This document shows, in pieces, positions 1 through 9,141 of a stretch of 24,147 nucleotides of DNA. The number at the start of each line of letters is the position of its first letter. The first letter of the stretch is position 1. The notes beneath the pieces are model-generated. The model did not search any database and had not been told where the DNA came from. It saw only the letters and a program-made list of their open reading frames with translations. This DNA is from Actinobacteria bacterium UBA2541 (lineage in GTDB: Bacteria > Actinomycetota > Actinomycetes > Nanopelagicales > Nanopelagicaceae), in contig DDMR01000106.1 in assembly GCA_002340925.1 (NCBI GenBank), positions 1 to 24,147 of the forward strand. Reading direction: 5' to 3'. The translations under genes were made by a program, and so were the position numbers.

Positions 1-629
1 CCCATTACATAAGAGATAACACCAGTAAGAAGTGGGTAGTGCGTGCAACCCAGAACTAAAGTGTCGATATTTTTTCCAATGAGAGGTTTCAAGTAATCGC
101 GGGCTACCTTGGTAATTGCAGTTCCTGAAGTCTCACCACGTTCAACATATTCAACAAATAACGGACAGGCCACTGATGTGATTTCTAACTGCGGGGCCGC
201 AGCAAAAGCATCTAGATAAGCGCCGGATTCAATTGTCGCATTGGTTCCGATTACACCAATTCGGCCACTTCTAGTTGCTGATACAGCTCTTCGAACAGCT
301 GGTTGAATAACTTCAATTACCGGAACTGAATATCGCTCGCGTGCGTCACGTAACATCGCAGCACTTGCAGTGTTGCAGGCAATAACAATTGCCTTTACTC
401 CGGCTTCAACTAATTCATCAAGAATTTCTAGTGCAAAGGTTCGAACTTCAGCGAGTGGTCTTGGGCCATAAGGGCCGCGGGCGGTATCGCCAACATAAAG
501 AATTGATTCACCAGGAAGTTGATCAATGATTGATCTAGCAACTGTTAATCCACCAACACCTGAATCGAAAATTCCGATTGGTGAGTTTGGTGAGGTTGGT
601 GAGGTTGAAGTTATTGCAGCGCCCGACAT
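1..629 (-). CDS. murI: Glutamate racemase, C-terminus cut by window edge
   Basis: Converts L-glutamate to D-glutamate for peptidoglycan precursor synthesis in the cytoplasm; cofactor-independent, using two cysteines. Reading back from the ATG at 629 gives [19 protein letters not shown], then the family N-terminal motif [13 protein letters not shown] and [10 protein letters not shown]. The first catalytic Cys lies in VIACNTAS and the second in LGCTHYPLL. The reading frame is open to base 1, where it stops near [11 protein letters not shown], so about 209 residues are present and roughly 60 C-terminal residues lie outside the window. The family is usually about 270 residues. It begins 27 bases after the cysM stop and probably belongs to the same transcript. 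The N-terminus is a little longer than in M. tuberculosis MurI and rich in Thr/Ser/Pro. In mycobacteria a rhomboid gene sits between cysM and murI; it is missing here. Confidence 0.95.
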   Translation of the reverse strand, partial: MSGAAITSTSPTSPNSPIGIFDSGVGGLTVARSIIDQLPGESILYVGDTARGPYGPRPLAEVRTFALEILDELVEAGVKAIVIACNTASAAMLRDARERYSVPVIEVIQPAVRRAVSATRSGRIGVIGTNATIESGAYLDAFAAAPQLEITSVACPLFVEYVERGETSGTAITKVARDYLKPLIGKNIDTLVLGCTHYPLLTGVISYVM

Positions 630-656
630 ATAGCCAAGCCTACCTTTACTAAAGAA

Positions 657-1912
<1,256 letters not shown>

Positions 1913-1913
1913 G

Positions 1914-1925
1914 GGATAAGTATCC
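1914..1925. promoter_or_regulatory. 12-bp inverted repeat before cysO
   Basis: GGATA-AG-TATCC is a perfect 5-bp inverted repeat with a 2-base spacer, ending two bases before the cysO ATG codon inside the 48-base mec-cysO gap. This is the widest gap inside the unit from DUF3039 to murI. On the minus strand a TAGGAT box (1928-1923) overlaps it. An internal promoter/operator for cysO-cysM-murI is possible, but so is a short RNA hairpin that masks the start. It is short enough to arise by chance. Confidence 0.25.
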
Positions 1926-1960
1926 TAGAAGCGCGCCTTACTTGCCAATCGTAGAATCTG

Positions 1961-2383
1961 CTATGGAGTGTTGATTATTTCAACGGGTTCTTCGGTAACT
2001 TCACCATCAATTATTCGATATGAACGAAACTCAGTCTCAGGTGCAATCTCTTTGCGGGTAGAAACCAAGACGTAGTGCGCATTTGGTTCAGAGGCATAGG
2101 CGATATCTGTGCGAGATGGATAGGCCTGAGTTTCAGTGTGCGAATGATAAACAACAACAATCTCTTTAGATTTTTCATCTAGCTCGCGGTAAAGCGCGAG
2201 CAGATCCTTAGAATCAAATTCATAGAAGGTAGGTGAATGTGCAGCGTTAATCATTGGCTTCAATTCCACAGCGCTATCACTGCCCTCGGGGCCGAGAATT
2301 ACTCCACAACATTCATCTGGATATTCTGCGCGAGACTGCTCCAAAATTTTTGCAACAATGTCGGCGCGAATTCGAAGAGTCAT
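1961..2383 (-). CDS. mec: Mec JAMM-family metallopeptidase of the CysO pathway
   Basis: Zinc metallopeptidase (Mov34/MPN/JAMM) that hydrolyses CysO-cysteine to release free cysteine and regenerate CysO. The full JAMM motif is present: a glutamate in YPDECCGV, then HSHTETQAYPSRTD, which fits HxHx(7)SxxD. The flanking ANAHYVLVSTRK-type segment and the C-terminal SYRIIDGEVTEEPV match M. tuberculosis Mec closely. I start it at the ATG at 2383, giving 140 residues, because this ATG overlaps the DUF2017 stop as ATGA. An in-frame upstream codon at 2416 would run 37 bases into DUF2017 and is less likely. Here the enzyme may have a second job, trimming the Cys-Lys tail from newly made CysO. Confidence 0.93.
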   Translation of the reverse strand: MTLRIRADIVAKILEQSRAEYPDECCGVILGPEGSDSAVELKPMINAAHSPTFYEFDSKDLLALYRELDEKSKEIVVVYHSHTETQAYPSRTDIAYASEPNAHYVLVSTRKEIAPETEFRSYRIIDGEVTEEPVEIINTP

Positions 2384-2931
2384 AGGAGCAACTCTAACAA
2401 ATTTTCCTGCAACCAACCCAACCAGAAGTAAACGGCATAGACCGGCTTCTGCGGATCTTCATCCGGCAGAAGATCAAAGGTTTCAAAACTTGTTTCAGAT
2501 ATTTCTAGCCTAATTGATAACGCTATCCGCAAATCATTTAAAGCCTTTAGCCAAACATCAGCCTCGATATCCTCAATTACCCCGCCTAAATTCTCATCTA
2601 CCAAAACTGTTAACTGTTCGCGAACCAATCGCAGATTTTTCTGCTTTGCGCCCCGCAATTGTGGTTCGGTATATCTCCGAAAATCTGATGCAGCTTCTGG
2701 ATCGGCGTATGCATTTGGCAAAAGCCTTAGCAAGACCGGATCATCTGGTGTAACAATTTCTGATGGCATTGCGAGTAATTGAGCCAGTGGATCGCTGGAG
2801 TCATAGTGATGAAAGAAATCGCCTTCACCGAGTAATTCCAATAACTGTTCAACTAAGTTAATTAGAATCTGAGCTTCATCTAGGGTCAGATCTAAAGAGT
2901 AGCCATCTCCAACTTTTTCAAAGTTAGACAT
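2380..2931 (-). CDS. DUF2017 family protein between clpS and mec
   Basis: A protein of 183 residues, rich in Leu and Asp/Glu and apparently all-helical, with no signal peptide or membrane segment. It matches the actinobacterial DUF2017 family (Rv1332 in M. tuberculosis), which lies directly after clpS. Recognisable parts are the N-terminal LTLDEAQILINLVEQLLELL, a middle segment LLPNAYADPEAASDFRRYTE and a C-terminal WLGWLQENLLELLL. The biochemical role is unknown. Constant linkage to clpS suggests a link to regulated proteolysis, but that is inference. The start overlaps the clpS stop as TAATG and the stop overlaps mec as ATGA, so its translation is coupled on both sides. Confidence 0.85.
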   Translation of the reverse strand: MSNFEKVGDGYSLDLTLDEAQILINLVEQLLELLGEGDFFHHYDSSDPLAQLLAMPSEIVTPDDPVLLRLLPNAYADPEAASDFRRYTEPQLRGAKQKNLRLVREQLTVLVDENLGGVIEDIEADVWLKALNDLRIALSIRLEISETSFETFDLLPDEDPQKPVYAVYFWLGWLQENLLELLL

Positions 2932-3218
2932 TAAATTTTGTCATCACGTTGCAAGGTTGCCCATAGGCCATGTTCGTGCAGGCGCTGAACATCGCGCTCC
3001 ATCTCTTCGCGTGTCCCAGATGAAACAACCGCCCGACCCTCGTTATGCACTTGCATCATTAATTCGTGAGCTCGCTCCTTCGAAAATCCAAAGAGTTTTA
3101 TTAGAACATGTGTCACATAATTCATGAGATTCACTGGATCGTCCCAAACAATGGTTATCCAAGGTCGATCAACTAGTTCACTAATGCTTACTTCATCTTT
3201 AGGAAGTGTTTTCACCAT
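2931..3218 (-). CDS. clpS: ClpS, N-degron adaptor of the Clp protease
   Basis: Adaptor that delivers proteins with destabilising N-terminal residues to the ClpC/ClpP machine. ClpS features seen are [16 protein letters not shown], where the acidic residues bind the substrate alpha-amine, [23 protein letters not shown] with the conserved His, and a C-terminal helix ending [10 protein letters not shown] favour the ATG at 3218 (95 residues), with GGAA about nine bases upstream. A TTG at 3233 in the same frame would add five residues. Only a short gap separates it from the upstream GH18 gene stop at 3237, so it is probably on the same mRNA. In M. tuberculosis clpS also begins the clpS-DUF2017-mec-cysO-cysM run. 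Confidence 0.93.
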   Translation of the reverse strand: MVKTLPKDEVSISELVDRPWITIVWDDPVNLMNYVTHVLIKLFGFSKERAHELMMQVHNEGRAVVSSGTREEMERDVQRLHEHGLWATLQRDDKI

Positions 3219-3236
3219 GTTTGTGATTTCCAATTT

Positions 3237-4997
3237 CTAACGCACCAAAACTGAGGCGGGAGCTGTTGCTGAACCGCTAAATCCTGGCTCAGTTTCTGTA
3301 GCTATCCTAAATTGTATTACTCCAATTTTCGTAGGGGTAAAATCAAATTCAAATTTTCCATCGGCCAACGAGGTGGCGTTCAGCTGATTCTTACCATCAT
3401 CCAAAATAACTTTTACCCCTGGAGATCTAGGTTGCAGCTCCCCAGTTATTTTGTAGCTAACTCCCCGCTTCATCGACGCCGGTAGGCTCCAGGAAATTAC
3501 TCTTGAAATTCCGATGGTTTTCTCTGGCGTCATACCAAGCGTCCGATCTCTCGTCTCATCTGTAGAGAACGAGATGATTGAAGATTCGCCAAGTAACACT
3601 CTGGCCTGAAAACTTCCATCTAGACCAGTCTGAGCAATTGGCTTACGAGTATTGCCACTTGGACGTTTTATTTCAATAAAGACTGGAACGCTTGCTACTG
3701 GCCTGCCATCAGGTAATTTAAATGAGCCTGTAAAGGTTATTGCTTCACCATAATTTGCGCTTTCAGAATCTGCAGTAGCAACACCAACAACTTTATCTTG
3801 CCCCATTGCAATTGCAACTTTTCTTACCTCTTGGATGGCTAAATCATCGCCGTAACCAATTTCCCATTCAGAGATTCCACCAAGTTGATATTTTTCAACA
3901 AGTTTAGCTCTTGCAAAGTAGCCACGAGCATCGACAAACCATGCCGAATGGTTAACTTTACAACTTGTAGGAGCTCCGCTGCTATTCACTCCGTTGAACT
4001 CTGCTGTGTATAAAACATTGGTCTCGCCAAACTTTTCGTTGAAAGTAGCAACAGCACCTGGTTTATTTAAAATTGCCTGCGATCGGTTTTGATGAATAAT
4101 TGCCGCGTTTGATGATCTTGTCTCAGATTTTGGGGTATTTGTTGGACATACACCAGTAATTTTAGTTACCCAGTTATACCCATAGTTTGGTGTTCCAAAG
4201 TAAATTTTATATGGGGCAACATGTTGAAGCGCATAGAGAAGTGAAGGCTCTGCCCAATTTATCGGACCAATCGGCCCTGGCTTAGTGTCATATTTATGAT
4301 AGTCATAAAACATAATATTTAATCTATCGATATGGCTTGATATCTCTGGCCATGCGTAATGGTAATAACCTCTCTTACCAGTAGTTGGATCCAGAAGATA
4401 AGGAGTAGTTACTGATAACAGTTTATTTCTAGAGCGCAATGCAACAGATAATTCAGCAACAAACTTAACCCATCTGGTTTGAATAGTTGGCCAGGTCGGA
4501 ATTTTGTCTACATATGCAAAGCCCTCGAAATTTAAATCAATTCCATCAAAGTTATTTGCCATCACTAAATCTGTAATTGTTTTGATAAGCGTTGCCCGAC
4601 TGGAATCATTTCCCATAATCTTGGAGAGTTCCCCCTCGTTAGTGCTATCTGTAAGAGTCGGCAAGACTTTAATTCCAAGGCTTTGAAGAGTAGATATCGG
4701 GATTGCTTTATTAATTGAATTTTGGGTTATGTATTTATCTTTAATCTTTGAAGCGCCTGTTATCGAATACCAGAACGGCAGAATCTGACTAAACATATCG
4801 GCATTCTTGACTACATAATCCATTGCCTGAATTTGGCCTTTAGTTGTGTCACCATAAGTGCTGTAATCGGTCATCCAACCCGAAAATATTTTCCGTAACG
4901 CCTTATCTTCTGCAACAGATTGTGGCGCAATTACTAAGCTAGCAAGAAGTGAAGCGAGAAGGCTGAAGATTAAAAGCCCAGAGCGAGTTTTTTTCAT
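3237..4997 (-). CDS. Secreted GH18-type glycoside hydrolase with C-terminal Ig-like domains
   Basis: A protein of 586 residues with a clear Sec signal peptide: MKKTR, a hydrophobic core at 8-24, and likely cleavage after SVA near residue 29. Residues about 36-400 form a GH18 TIM barrel most like the YaaH/SleL-type wall hydrolases. Signs of this are the catalytic strand DGIDLNFE (151-158) with Glu158 as acid/base, the substrate-site MFYDYH and a later GGISEWEIGYGDD strand. About 404-586 looks like two beta-sandwich modules, possibly for anchoring or spacing. There is no LPXTG motif or C-terminal membrane helix. The likely substrate is peptidoglycan or another GlcNAc polymer. Residue 156 is Asn where canonical GH18 enzymes have Asp, so activity may be reduced or shifted. 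Its ATG overlaps the DUF3039 stop (ATGA). Confidence 0.82.
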   Translation of the reverse strand: MKKTRSGLLIFSLLASLLASLVIAPQSVAEDKALRKIFSGWMTDYSTYGDTTKGQIQAMDYVVKNADMFSQILPFWYSITGASKIKDKYITQNSINKAIPISTLQSLGIKVLPTLTDSTNEGELSKIMGNDSSRATLIKTITDLVMANNFDGIDLNFEGFAYVDKIPTWPTIQTRWVKFVAELSVALRSRNKLLSVTTPYLLDPTTGKRGYYHYAWPEISSHIDRLNIMFYDYHKYDTKPGPIGPINWAEPSLLYALQHVAPYKIYFGTPNYGYNWVTKITGVCPTNTPKSETRSSNAAIIHQNRSQAILNKPGAVATFNEKFGETNVLYTAEFNGVNSSGAPTSCKVNHSAWFVDARGYFARAKLVEKYQLGGISEWEIGYGDDLAIQEVRKVAIAMGQDKVVGVATADSESANYGEAITFTGSFKLPDGRPVASVPVFIEIKRPSGNTRKPIAQTGLDGSFQARVLLGESSIISFSTDETRDRTLGMTPEKTIGISRVISWSLPASMKRGVSYKITGELQPRSPGVKVILDDGKNQLNATSLADGKFEFDFTPTKIGVIQFRIATETEPGFSGSATAPASVLVR

Positions 4998-5275
4998 TCC
5001 TTCTTTAGGCCATCGTAGATTTTTTTGCAGAGTGGGCAGATCGGAAACTTTTCAGGGTCACGACTTGGAACCCATTTCTTCCCACAGAGCGCTCGAACTG
5101 CCTTTCCAGTTACGGCAGACTCGACGATTTTTTCTTTACGAACATAATGCGCGAATTTTTCATGATCGCCATCTTCATTTGAGTGCCTAGTTTCTTCCTT
5201 CTCCAAGACATCAGCAAATGGCTGTAAACCATCCAAGCCTGGCGCTGATTTAGGTGTTCGGGTAAAGATTCCCAT
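4994..5275 (-). CDS. DUF3039 family protein, possible small metal-binding protein
   Basis: A protein of 93 residues matching the actinobacterial DUF3039 family. The N-terminal half is acidic (DVLEKEETRHSNEDGDHEKFAHYV). The C-terminal half has Cys64 in ALCGKKW and Cys80/Cys83 in the CPLC knuckle, with His31, His38 and His43 as possible further ligands, which suggests zinc binding. The function is unknown. It is the first gene of the minus-strand unit that continues through the GH18 gene to murI, and its stop overlaps the next start as ATGA. A TAGAAT box on the minus strand ends seven bases before the ATG, so its mRNA may be leaderless. Confidence 0.82.
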   Translation of the reverse strand: MGIFTRTPKSAPGLDGLQPFADVLEKEETRHSNEDGDHEKFAHYVRKEKIVESAVTGKAVRALCGKKWVPSRDPEKFPICPLCKKIYDGLKKE

Positions 5276-5282
5276 GTAATAA

Positions 5283-5288
5283 ATTCTA
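5283..5288 (-). promoter_or_regulatory. Candidate -10 box of the DUF3039 unit (leaderless)
   Basis: On the minus strand this reads TAGAAT and is followed by seven bases and then the ATG at 5275. With normal -10 spacing, transcription would begin at or next to the start codon. No purine-rich ribosome binding site fits between the box and the ATG. It shares a 48-base divergent region with the argF promoter. No clear -35 was found. Confidence 0.45.
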
Positions 5289-5311
5289 CCGAGGCCGACG
5301 CCTTTATTGGG

Positions 5312-5317
5312 TATTAT
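5312..5317 (+). promoter_or_regulatory. Candidate -10 box of argF (leaderless)
   Basis: TATTAT followed by exactly six bases and the argF ATG at 5324. This would place the first transcribed base at the A of the start codon. No Shine-Dalgarno sequence is present between them. There is no convincing -35, and no ARG box was identified by eye. Confidence 0.5.
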
Positions 5318-5323
5318 TCAACG

Positions 5324-6262
5324 ATGAAAGACCTATTGCGCACCGAGCATTTATCTCGGGAAGATGTCGAACTAATTCTTGACACTGCTGCGCAATTTGC
5401 AAGTAAACCAATGCGTTCTAAGGATGCTTTGGCCAATCAAAGCGTCGCGATTTATATGACTAAATCTTCAACTCGTACGAGACTTGCATCAGAAACTGCT
5501 GTGGCTCACCTTGGTGGAACTCCAATTTTCTTGCGTGGTGACGACTTGCAAATCGGCCGGGGCGAGACTATTTCCGACACCGCAAAAGTTATAAGTGGTT
5601 TTGCGAGCGCCTTAATAGTTCGAACTTTTGCACAATCAGATGTTGATGAACTTGGCGCCCACGCAACAATTCCAGTATTAAATGGCTTGACTGACACTGA
5701 TCACCCAACACAGTTGCTTGCAGATTGGCTGACAATTCGCGAAGTATTTGGTTCAGATGTTTCAGGTCGTAAATTCACATATGTAGGCGATGGAAACAAT
5801 ATGGCTCATGCCTGGTTAACAATGGGTGCAATCATGGGCGCACATGTTGTTGTTGCTACACCTGAAGGTAAATGGGCGCCGTCAGAAAATGCAATTAAGA
5901 GTGCGAAGGAAATCGCTGCCAAGACTGGCGCGAAACTTGAAATCCTTACCGATCCAGAAGCTGCTGCAAAAGGCGCAAGTGTTTTATATACCGACGTTTG
6001 GATGTCGATGGGAGATCCAGAAGAAGTTAGAAGTGAGAAATTAAAGGCGCTGGCACCATTTGCAATCACGAAGAATTTAATGTCATTAACCGCATCGGAT
6101 TCAATTTTTATGCATTGCTTACCAGCCCACCGTGGCGAAGAAGTCGAAGCCGAGGTAATCGATGGCCCCAAATCAGTCATCTGGCGTGAGGCCTTTCATC
6201 GTCGCACAACAATTCAAGCCGTTCTCTATCATTTAGTGCGCGGTGAATTAACGGGTAACTAG
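5324..6262 (+). CDS. argF: Ornithine carbamoyltransferase
   Basis: Cytoplasmic enzyme of arginine synthesis that joins carbamoyl phosphate and L-ornithine to give citrulline. The carbamoyl-phosphate site STRTR is at 49-53, HPTQ at 127-130 (after GLTDTD), the ornithine-binding loop DVWMSMG at 224-230 and HCLPAHRG at 264-271 with the catalytic Cys265. The SMG loop and HCLP motif separate it from aspartate carbamoyltransferase. The length of 312 residues is typical. The gene stands alone with no other arg genes nearby, and is divergent from the DUF3039 unit. The start is the ATG at 5324, supported by the promoter box six bases upstream. The 56-base gap after it to pntAA holds no obvious hairpin terminator. 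Confidence 0.95.
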   Translation: MKDLLRTEHLSREDVELILDTAAQFASKPMRSKDALANQSVAIYMTKSSTRTRLASETAVAHLGGTPIFLRGDDLQIGRGETISDTAKVISGFASALIVRTFAQSDVDELGAHATIPVLNGLTDTDHPTQLLADWLTIREVFGSDVSGRKFTYVGDGNNMAHAWLTMGAIMGAHVVVATPEGKWAPSENAIKSAKEIAAKTGAKLEILTDPEAAAKGASVLYTDVWMSMGDPEEVRSEKLKALAPFAITKNLMSLTASDSIFMHCLPAHRGEEVEAEVIDGPKSVIWREAFHRRTTIQAVLYHLVRGELTGN

Positions 6263-6306
6263 TGGGTAATCTTTAAAAATAGCAGGACACACCCCGCTCA
6301 AGGCAC

Positions 6307-6312
6307 TAATCT
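6307..6312 (+). promoter_or_regulatory. Candidate -10 box of pntAA (leaderless)
   Basis: TAATCT, then six bases (TCTGGC region), then the ATG at 6319. The spacing is the same as in argF and comF and predicts a transcript starting at the initiation codon. No ribosome binding site is visible. Confidence 0.45.
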
Positions 6313-6318
6313 TCTGGC

Positions 6319-7449
6319 ATGCGAATAGCCGTAGCGAAAGAAATCCGGTCTGGTGAAGCTCGTGTAGCCCTAGTCCCAGACATCATCTCGAAGTTAACTA
6401 AAGCTGGTCTTGAAGTTGTTATCGAAGCCGGGGCCGGAGTTGCCTCTGGTTTTCAAGATAGCGAGTTCTCAGCAGCTGGTGCCACAGTCAAAAGTGGCAA
6501 TGTAATAAGTGATGCCGATGTAGTTGCATCCGTTACCGCGTTAACGCCAGATCAGATGAAGTCACTTAAAAAAGGTGCCCTCACAATCTCATTCCTATCC
6601 CCAACAACTTCGGTTGATTCGATAGAAGCAGCAGCCAGCGCTGGTGTAACCGCACTTTCGCTCGAACTTGTTCCTAGAATTTCTCGTGCTCAATCCATGG
6701 ATGCTTTAACTTCCCAAGCGCTCTGTGCTGGTTACCGCGCTTCATTAGTCGCGGCTGAACTTTCACCAAGATTCTTCCCATTGCTTATGACTGCAGCCGG
6801 AACTGTCACACCTGCCCAAGTTGTAATTTTGGGCGCGGGCGTTGCTGGTCTTCAAGCTATTGCAACTGCAAAGCGACTTGGCGCAGTTGTTAGTGCCTAC
6901 GATGTTCGCCCATCTTCAGCAGATGAAGTTAAATCAATGGGTGCAAAATTTATTACCCTCGAACTTGAGGCTCTTGAAGGCGCCGGCGGTTATGCCCGCG
7001 AAATGACTGAAGAGCGCGCAGCTAAACAACGTGAACTTCTTACTCCTTATCTTGCTGCTGCTGATGTTGTGATTACAACCGCGGCGGTTCCGGGAAGACC
7101 GGCACCAAGACTGGTCACTGGTGAGATGGTTTCAGCGATGAAATCTGGCGCAGTGATTGTCGATCTTGCAGCTGAAACTGGTGGAAATGTTGAAGGCAGC
7201 AAGCCAGGTGAAACAATTACAACTGCAAACGGTGTGGTTCTTTGGGGCGGAAAAGATGTTCCAAGTCAGTTGCCATATCACGCATCAATGTTGTTCTCGC
7301 GAAACGTTGTAAACCTGCTCCTGCTCATGACAAAGAGTGTCGACGGAAAACCTACTGGCGAAGTAATTCCTGATTTTTCCGATGAAATTATTGATGCCGC
7401 AACACTTACATATGGCGGCGCTCGTCGCACACCGGAGGGCAAGAAATAA
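6319..7449 (+). CDS. pntAA: NAD(P) transhydrogenase alpha-1 subunit (NAD(H)-binding domain I)
   Basis: Soluble NAD(H)-binding part of the proton-translocating transhydrogenase, which uses the proton gradient to reduce NADP+ with NADH. The N-terminal alanine-dehydrogenase/PNT domain begins MRIAVAKEIRSGEARVALVP. The Rossmann core has VVILGAGVAGLQAIATAKRL (about 172-191) followed by the acidic-end strand AYDVRP. Further family motifs are RQELLTPYLAAADVVITTAAVPG and the hinge VDLAAETGGN. At 376 residues it contains only domain I; the membrane part is the separate next gene, as in Rhodospirillum-type three-subunit enzymes. The stop overlaps the pntAB start as TAATG. Confidence 0.95.
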   Translation: MRIAVAKEIRSGEARVALVPDIISKLTKAGLEVVIEAGAGVASGFQDSEFSAAGATVKSGNVISDADVVASVTALTPDQMKSLKKGALTISFLSPTTSVDSIEAAASAGVTALSLELVPRISRAQSMDALTSQALCAGYRASLVAAELSPRFFPLLMTAAGTVTPAQVVILGAGVAGLQAIATAKRLGAVVSAYDVRPSSADEVKSMGAKFITLELEALEGAGGYAREMTEERAAKQRELLTPYLAAADVVITTAAVPGRPAPRLVTGEMVSAMKSGAVIVDLAAETGGNVEGSKPGETITTANGVVLWGGKDVPSQLPYHASMLFSRNVVNLLLLMTKSVDGKPTGEVIPDFSDEIIDAATLTYGGARRTPEGKK

Positions 7450-7742
7450 TGAATATGGATCCTATGATCATTCTGACAATTTTTATTCTCTCGGTCTTCG
7501 TGGGTTTTGAAGTTGTGTCAAAAGTTTCAACAACACTTCATACACCTCTTATGTCCGGTGCAAATGCAATTCACGGAATCATTTTGATTGGTGCAATCCT
7601 GGTTGCTACTGGAGCGGAAACCACTTTAGAAACTACCTTGTCAATTATCGCAGTTGTCTTAGCAACTATAAATTTGGTGGGCGGCTTTGTGGTGACAGAT
7701 CGCATGCTCGAAATGTTTAAGGGAAAGGGCGGTAAGAAGTAA
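7449..7742 (+). CDS. pntAB: NAD(P) transhydrogenase alpha-2 subunit (membrane)
   Basis: Membrane subunit of 97 residues. Three hydrophobic segments are visible at roughly 5-21, 37-56 and 62-84, the last followed by VVTDRMLEMF and a basic GKGGKK tail. The segment HTPLMSGANAIHGIILIGA is a hallmark of PntA domain II. It pairs with the membrane part of PntB to form the proton channel. It is translationally coupled by TAATG to both pntAA and pntB. Confidence 0.93.
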   Translation: MNMDPMIILTIFILSVFVGFEVVSKVSTTLHTPLMSGANAIHGIILIGAILVATGAETTLETTLSIIAVVLATINLVGGFVVTDRMLEMFKGKGGKK

Positions 7743-9124
7743 TGAATTCTAATCTTTATGCCCTATTAGGACTTGGCGTTGCAATCTCTTTCATTATGGC
7801 CCTTAAGGGGCTTTCGGCTCCGAAGACTGCTCGTCGCGGAAATTTGATTGGTGCCTTTGGTGCCACTGTTGCAACCATAATCGTCTTCTTTGATCCCGCT
7901 ATCGTAGAGCGCAATAACACCTTACTAATTATTGGTGCGATTGCATTTGGTGTAATCGTTGGTGTTCCTGCGGCTCGCAGAATTCAGATGACTCAGATGC
8001 CACAACTCGTTGCACTATTTAATGGTGTTGGTGGTGGAGCTGCTGCTCTCGTCGCAATTGTTGAATATTTACATCTCGGTGATGATGCAAGTATTGGTGA
8101 AGTCTTAGCAACGGTATTCACCGTGCTGGTAGGAAGCGTCTCGTTCTCTGGCTCAATCGTTACCTTCTTAAAGCTGCAAGAACTAATGACGACACGACCA
8201 GTTGTTTTTCCTGGTGGTCGCTTTGTTATCGCCGCAACCTTGGCTGGTGCAATCGGAACTTCTGGTTGGGTTATCGCAAGTGGTGGAACAACTCCACTTC
8301 TAGTTTTAGCTGGTCTCTCACTTCTATTTGGTGTTCTCTTCGTTTTACCTGTTGGTGGCGCAGATGTTCCAATCGTTATCTCATTACTTAATGCCTTTAC
8401 TGGATTAACCGTTGCGGCTAGCGGATATGTTCTGCAATCAACGCTACTCATTGTTGCAGGAACACTTGTTGGTGCATCAGGAACAATTCTTACTCGCAAG
8501 ATGGCAGAAGCAATGGGCCGATCCCTCTTCGGAACACTGTTTGGTGCATTCACTGCAAAGCCACAAGCAGCTGCAGAAGCTGGCGAAGCTCGACCAGTGA
8601 AATCAGGTTCACCTGATGATGTTGCAATTCTTCTTAACTATGCCCAGAGAGTTGTAATCGTTCCTGGCTTCGGATTAGCAGTTGCCCAAGCGCAACACAC
8701 GGTTCGCGAGCTTGCAGATTTGTTAGCCGAGAAAGGCGTAGAAGTTGCATATGGAATTCACCCAGTTGCAGGTCGTATGCCTGGTCATATGAATGTTCTT
8801 CTTGCCGAAGCAAACGTTCCTTACGAGCAATTGGTTGAAATGGAAGAGATTAATCCAACTTTCCCACAAACCGATGTTGTTCTAGTTGTTGGTGCAAACG
8901 ATGTTGTAAACCCAGCCGCAAAGACAACCCCAGGATGTCCAATCTATGGAATGCCAATTCTTGATGTTGCGAGTGCTGGAAATGTTATTTTCCTAAAGCG
9001 TTCAATGCGCCCAGGTTTTGCTGGTATCGAAAATGATCTTCTCTACGATGCCAAAACCACGCTGCTCTTTGGTGATGCGAAGGATTCGCTAACTAAAGTT
9101 GTTAATGCGCTAAAAGCTCTTTAA
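7742..9124 (+). CDS. pntB: NAD(P) transhydrogenase beta subunit
   Basis: A protein of 460 residues combining membrane domain II and the NADP(H)-binding domain III. The first 265 or so residues hold about eight or nine hydrophobic helices, including MPQLVALFNGVGGGAAALVA and the GSVSFSGSIVTFLKLQ segment. The C-terminal domain has the NADP-binding GFGLAVAQAQH (the usual glycine-rich motif begins GYG), GRMPGHMNVLLAEANVPY, DVVLVVGANDVVNPAA and the RSMRPGFAG loop. It completes the pntAA-pntAB-pntB operon and ends 17 bases from the convergent pirin gene, with no hairpin terminator in the gap. Confidence 0.95.
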   Translation: MNSNLYALLGLGVAISFIMALKGLSAPKTARRGNLIGAFGATVATIIVFFDPAIVERNNTLLIIGAIAFGVIVGVPAARRIQMTQMPQLVALFNGVGGGAAALVAIVEYLHLGDDASIGEVLATVFTVLVGSVSFSGSIVTFLKLQELMTTRPVVFPGGRFVIAATLAGAIGTSGWVIASGGTTPLLVLAGLSLLFGVLFVLPVGGADVPIVISLLNAFTGLTVAASGYVLQSTLLIVAGTLVGASGTILTRKMAEAMGRSLFGTLFGAFTAKPQAAAEAGEARPVKSGSPDDVAILLNYAQRVVIVPGFGLAVAQAQHTVRELADLLAEKGVEVAYGIHPVAGRMPGHMNVLLAEANVPYEQLVEMEEINPTFPQTDVVLVVGANDVVNPAAKTTPGCPIYGMPILDVASAGNVIFLKRSMRPGFAGIENDLLYDAKTTLLFGDAKDSLTKVVNALKAL

Positions 9125-9141
9125 TTGATGTAATTAACTAG

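Noticed and set aside
2384-2416. Longer Mec start at 2416
   Set aside because: It would overlap DUF2017 by 37 bases; the ATG at 2383 makes the usual ATGA junction and matches family length.
7993-8553. 186-residue open frame on the minus strand inside pntB
   Set aside because: It lies wholly inside a clear PntB coding sequence, has a composition typical of an antisense frame (Pro/Thr/Arg-rich) and no recognisable domain.
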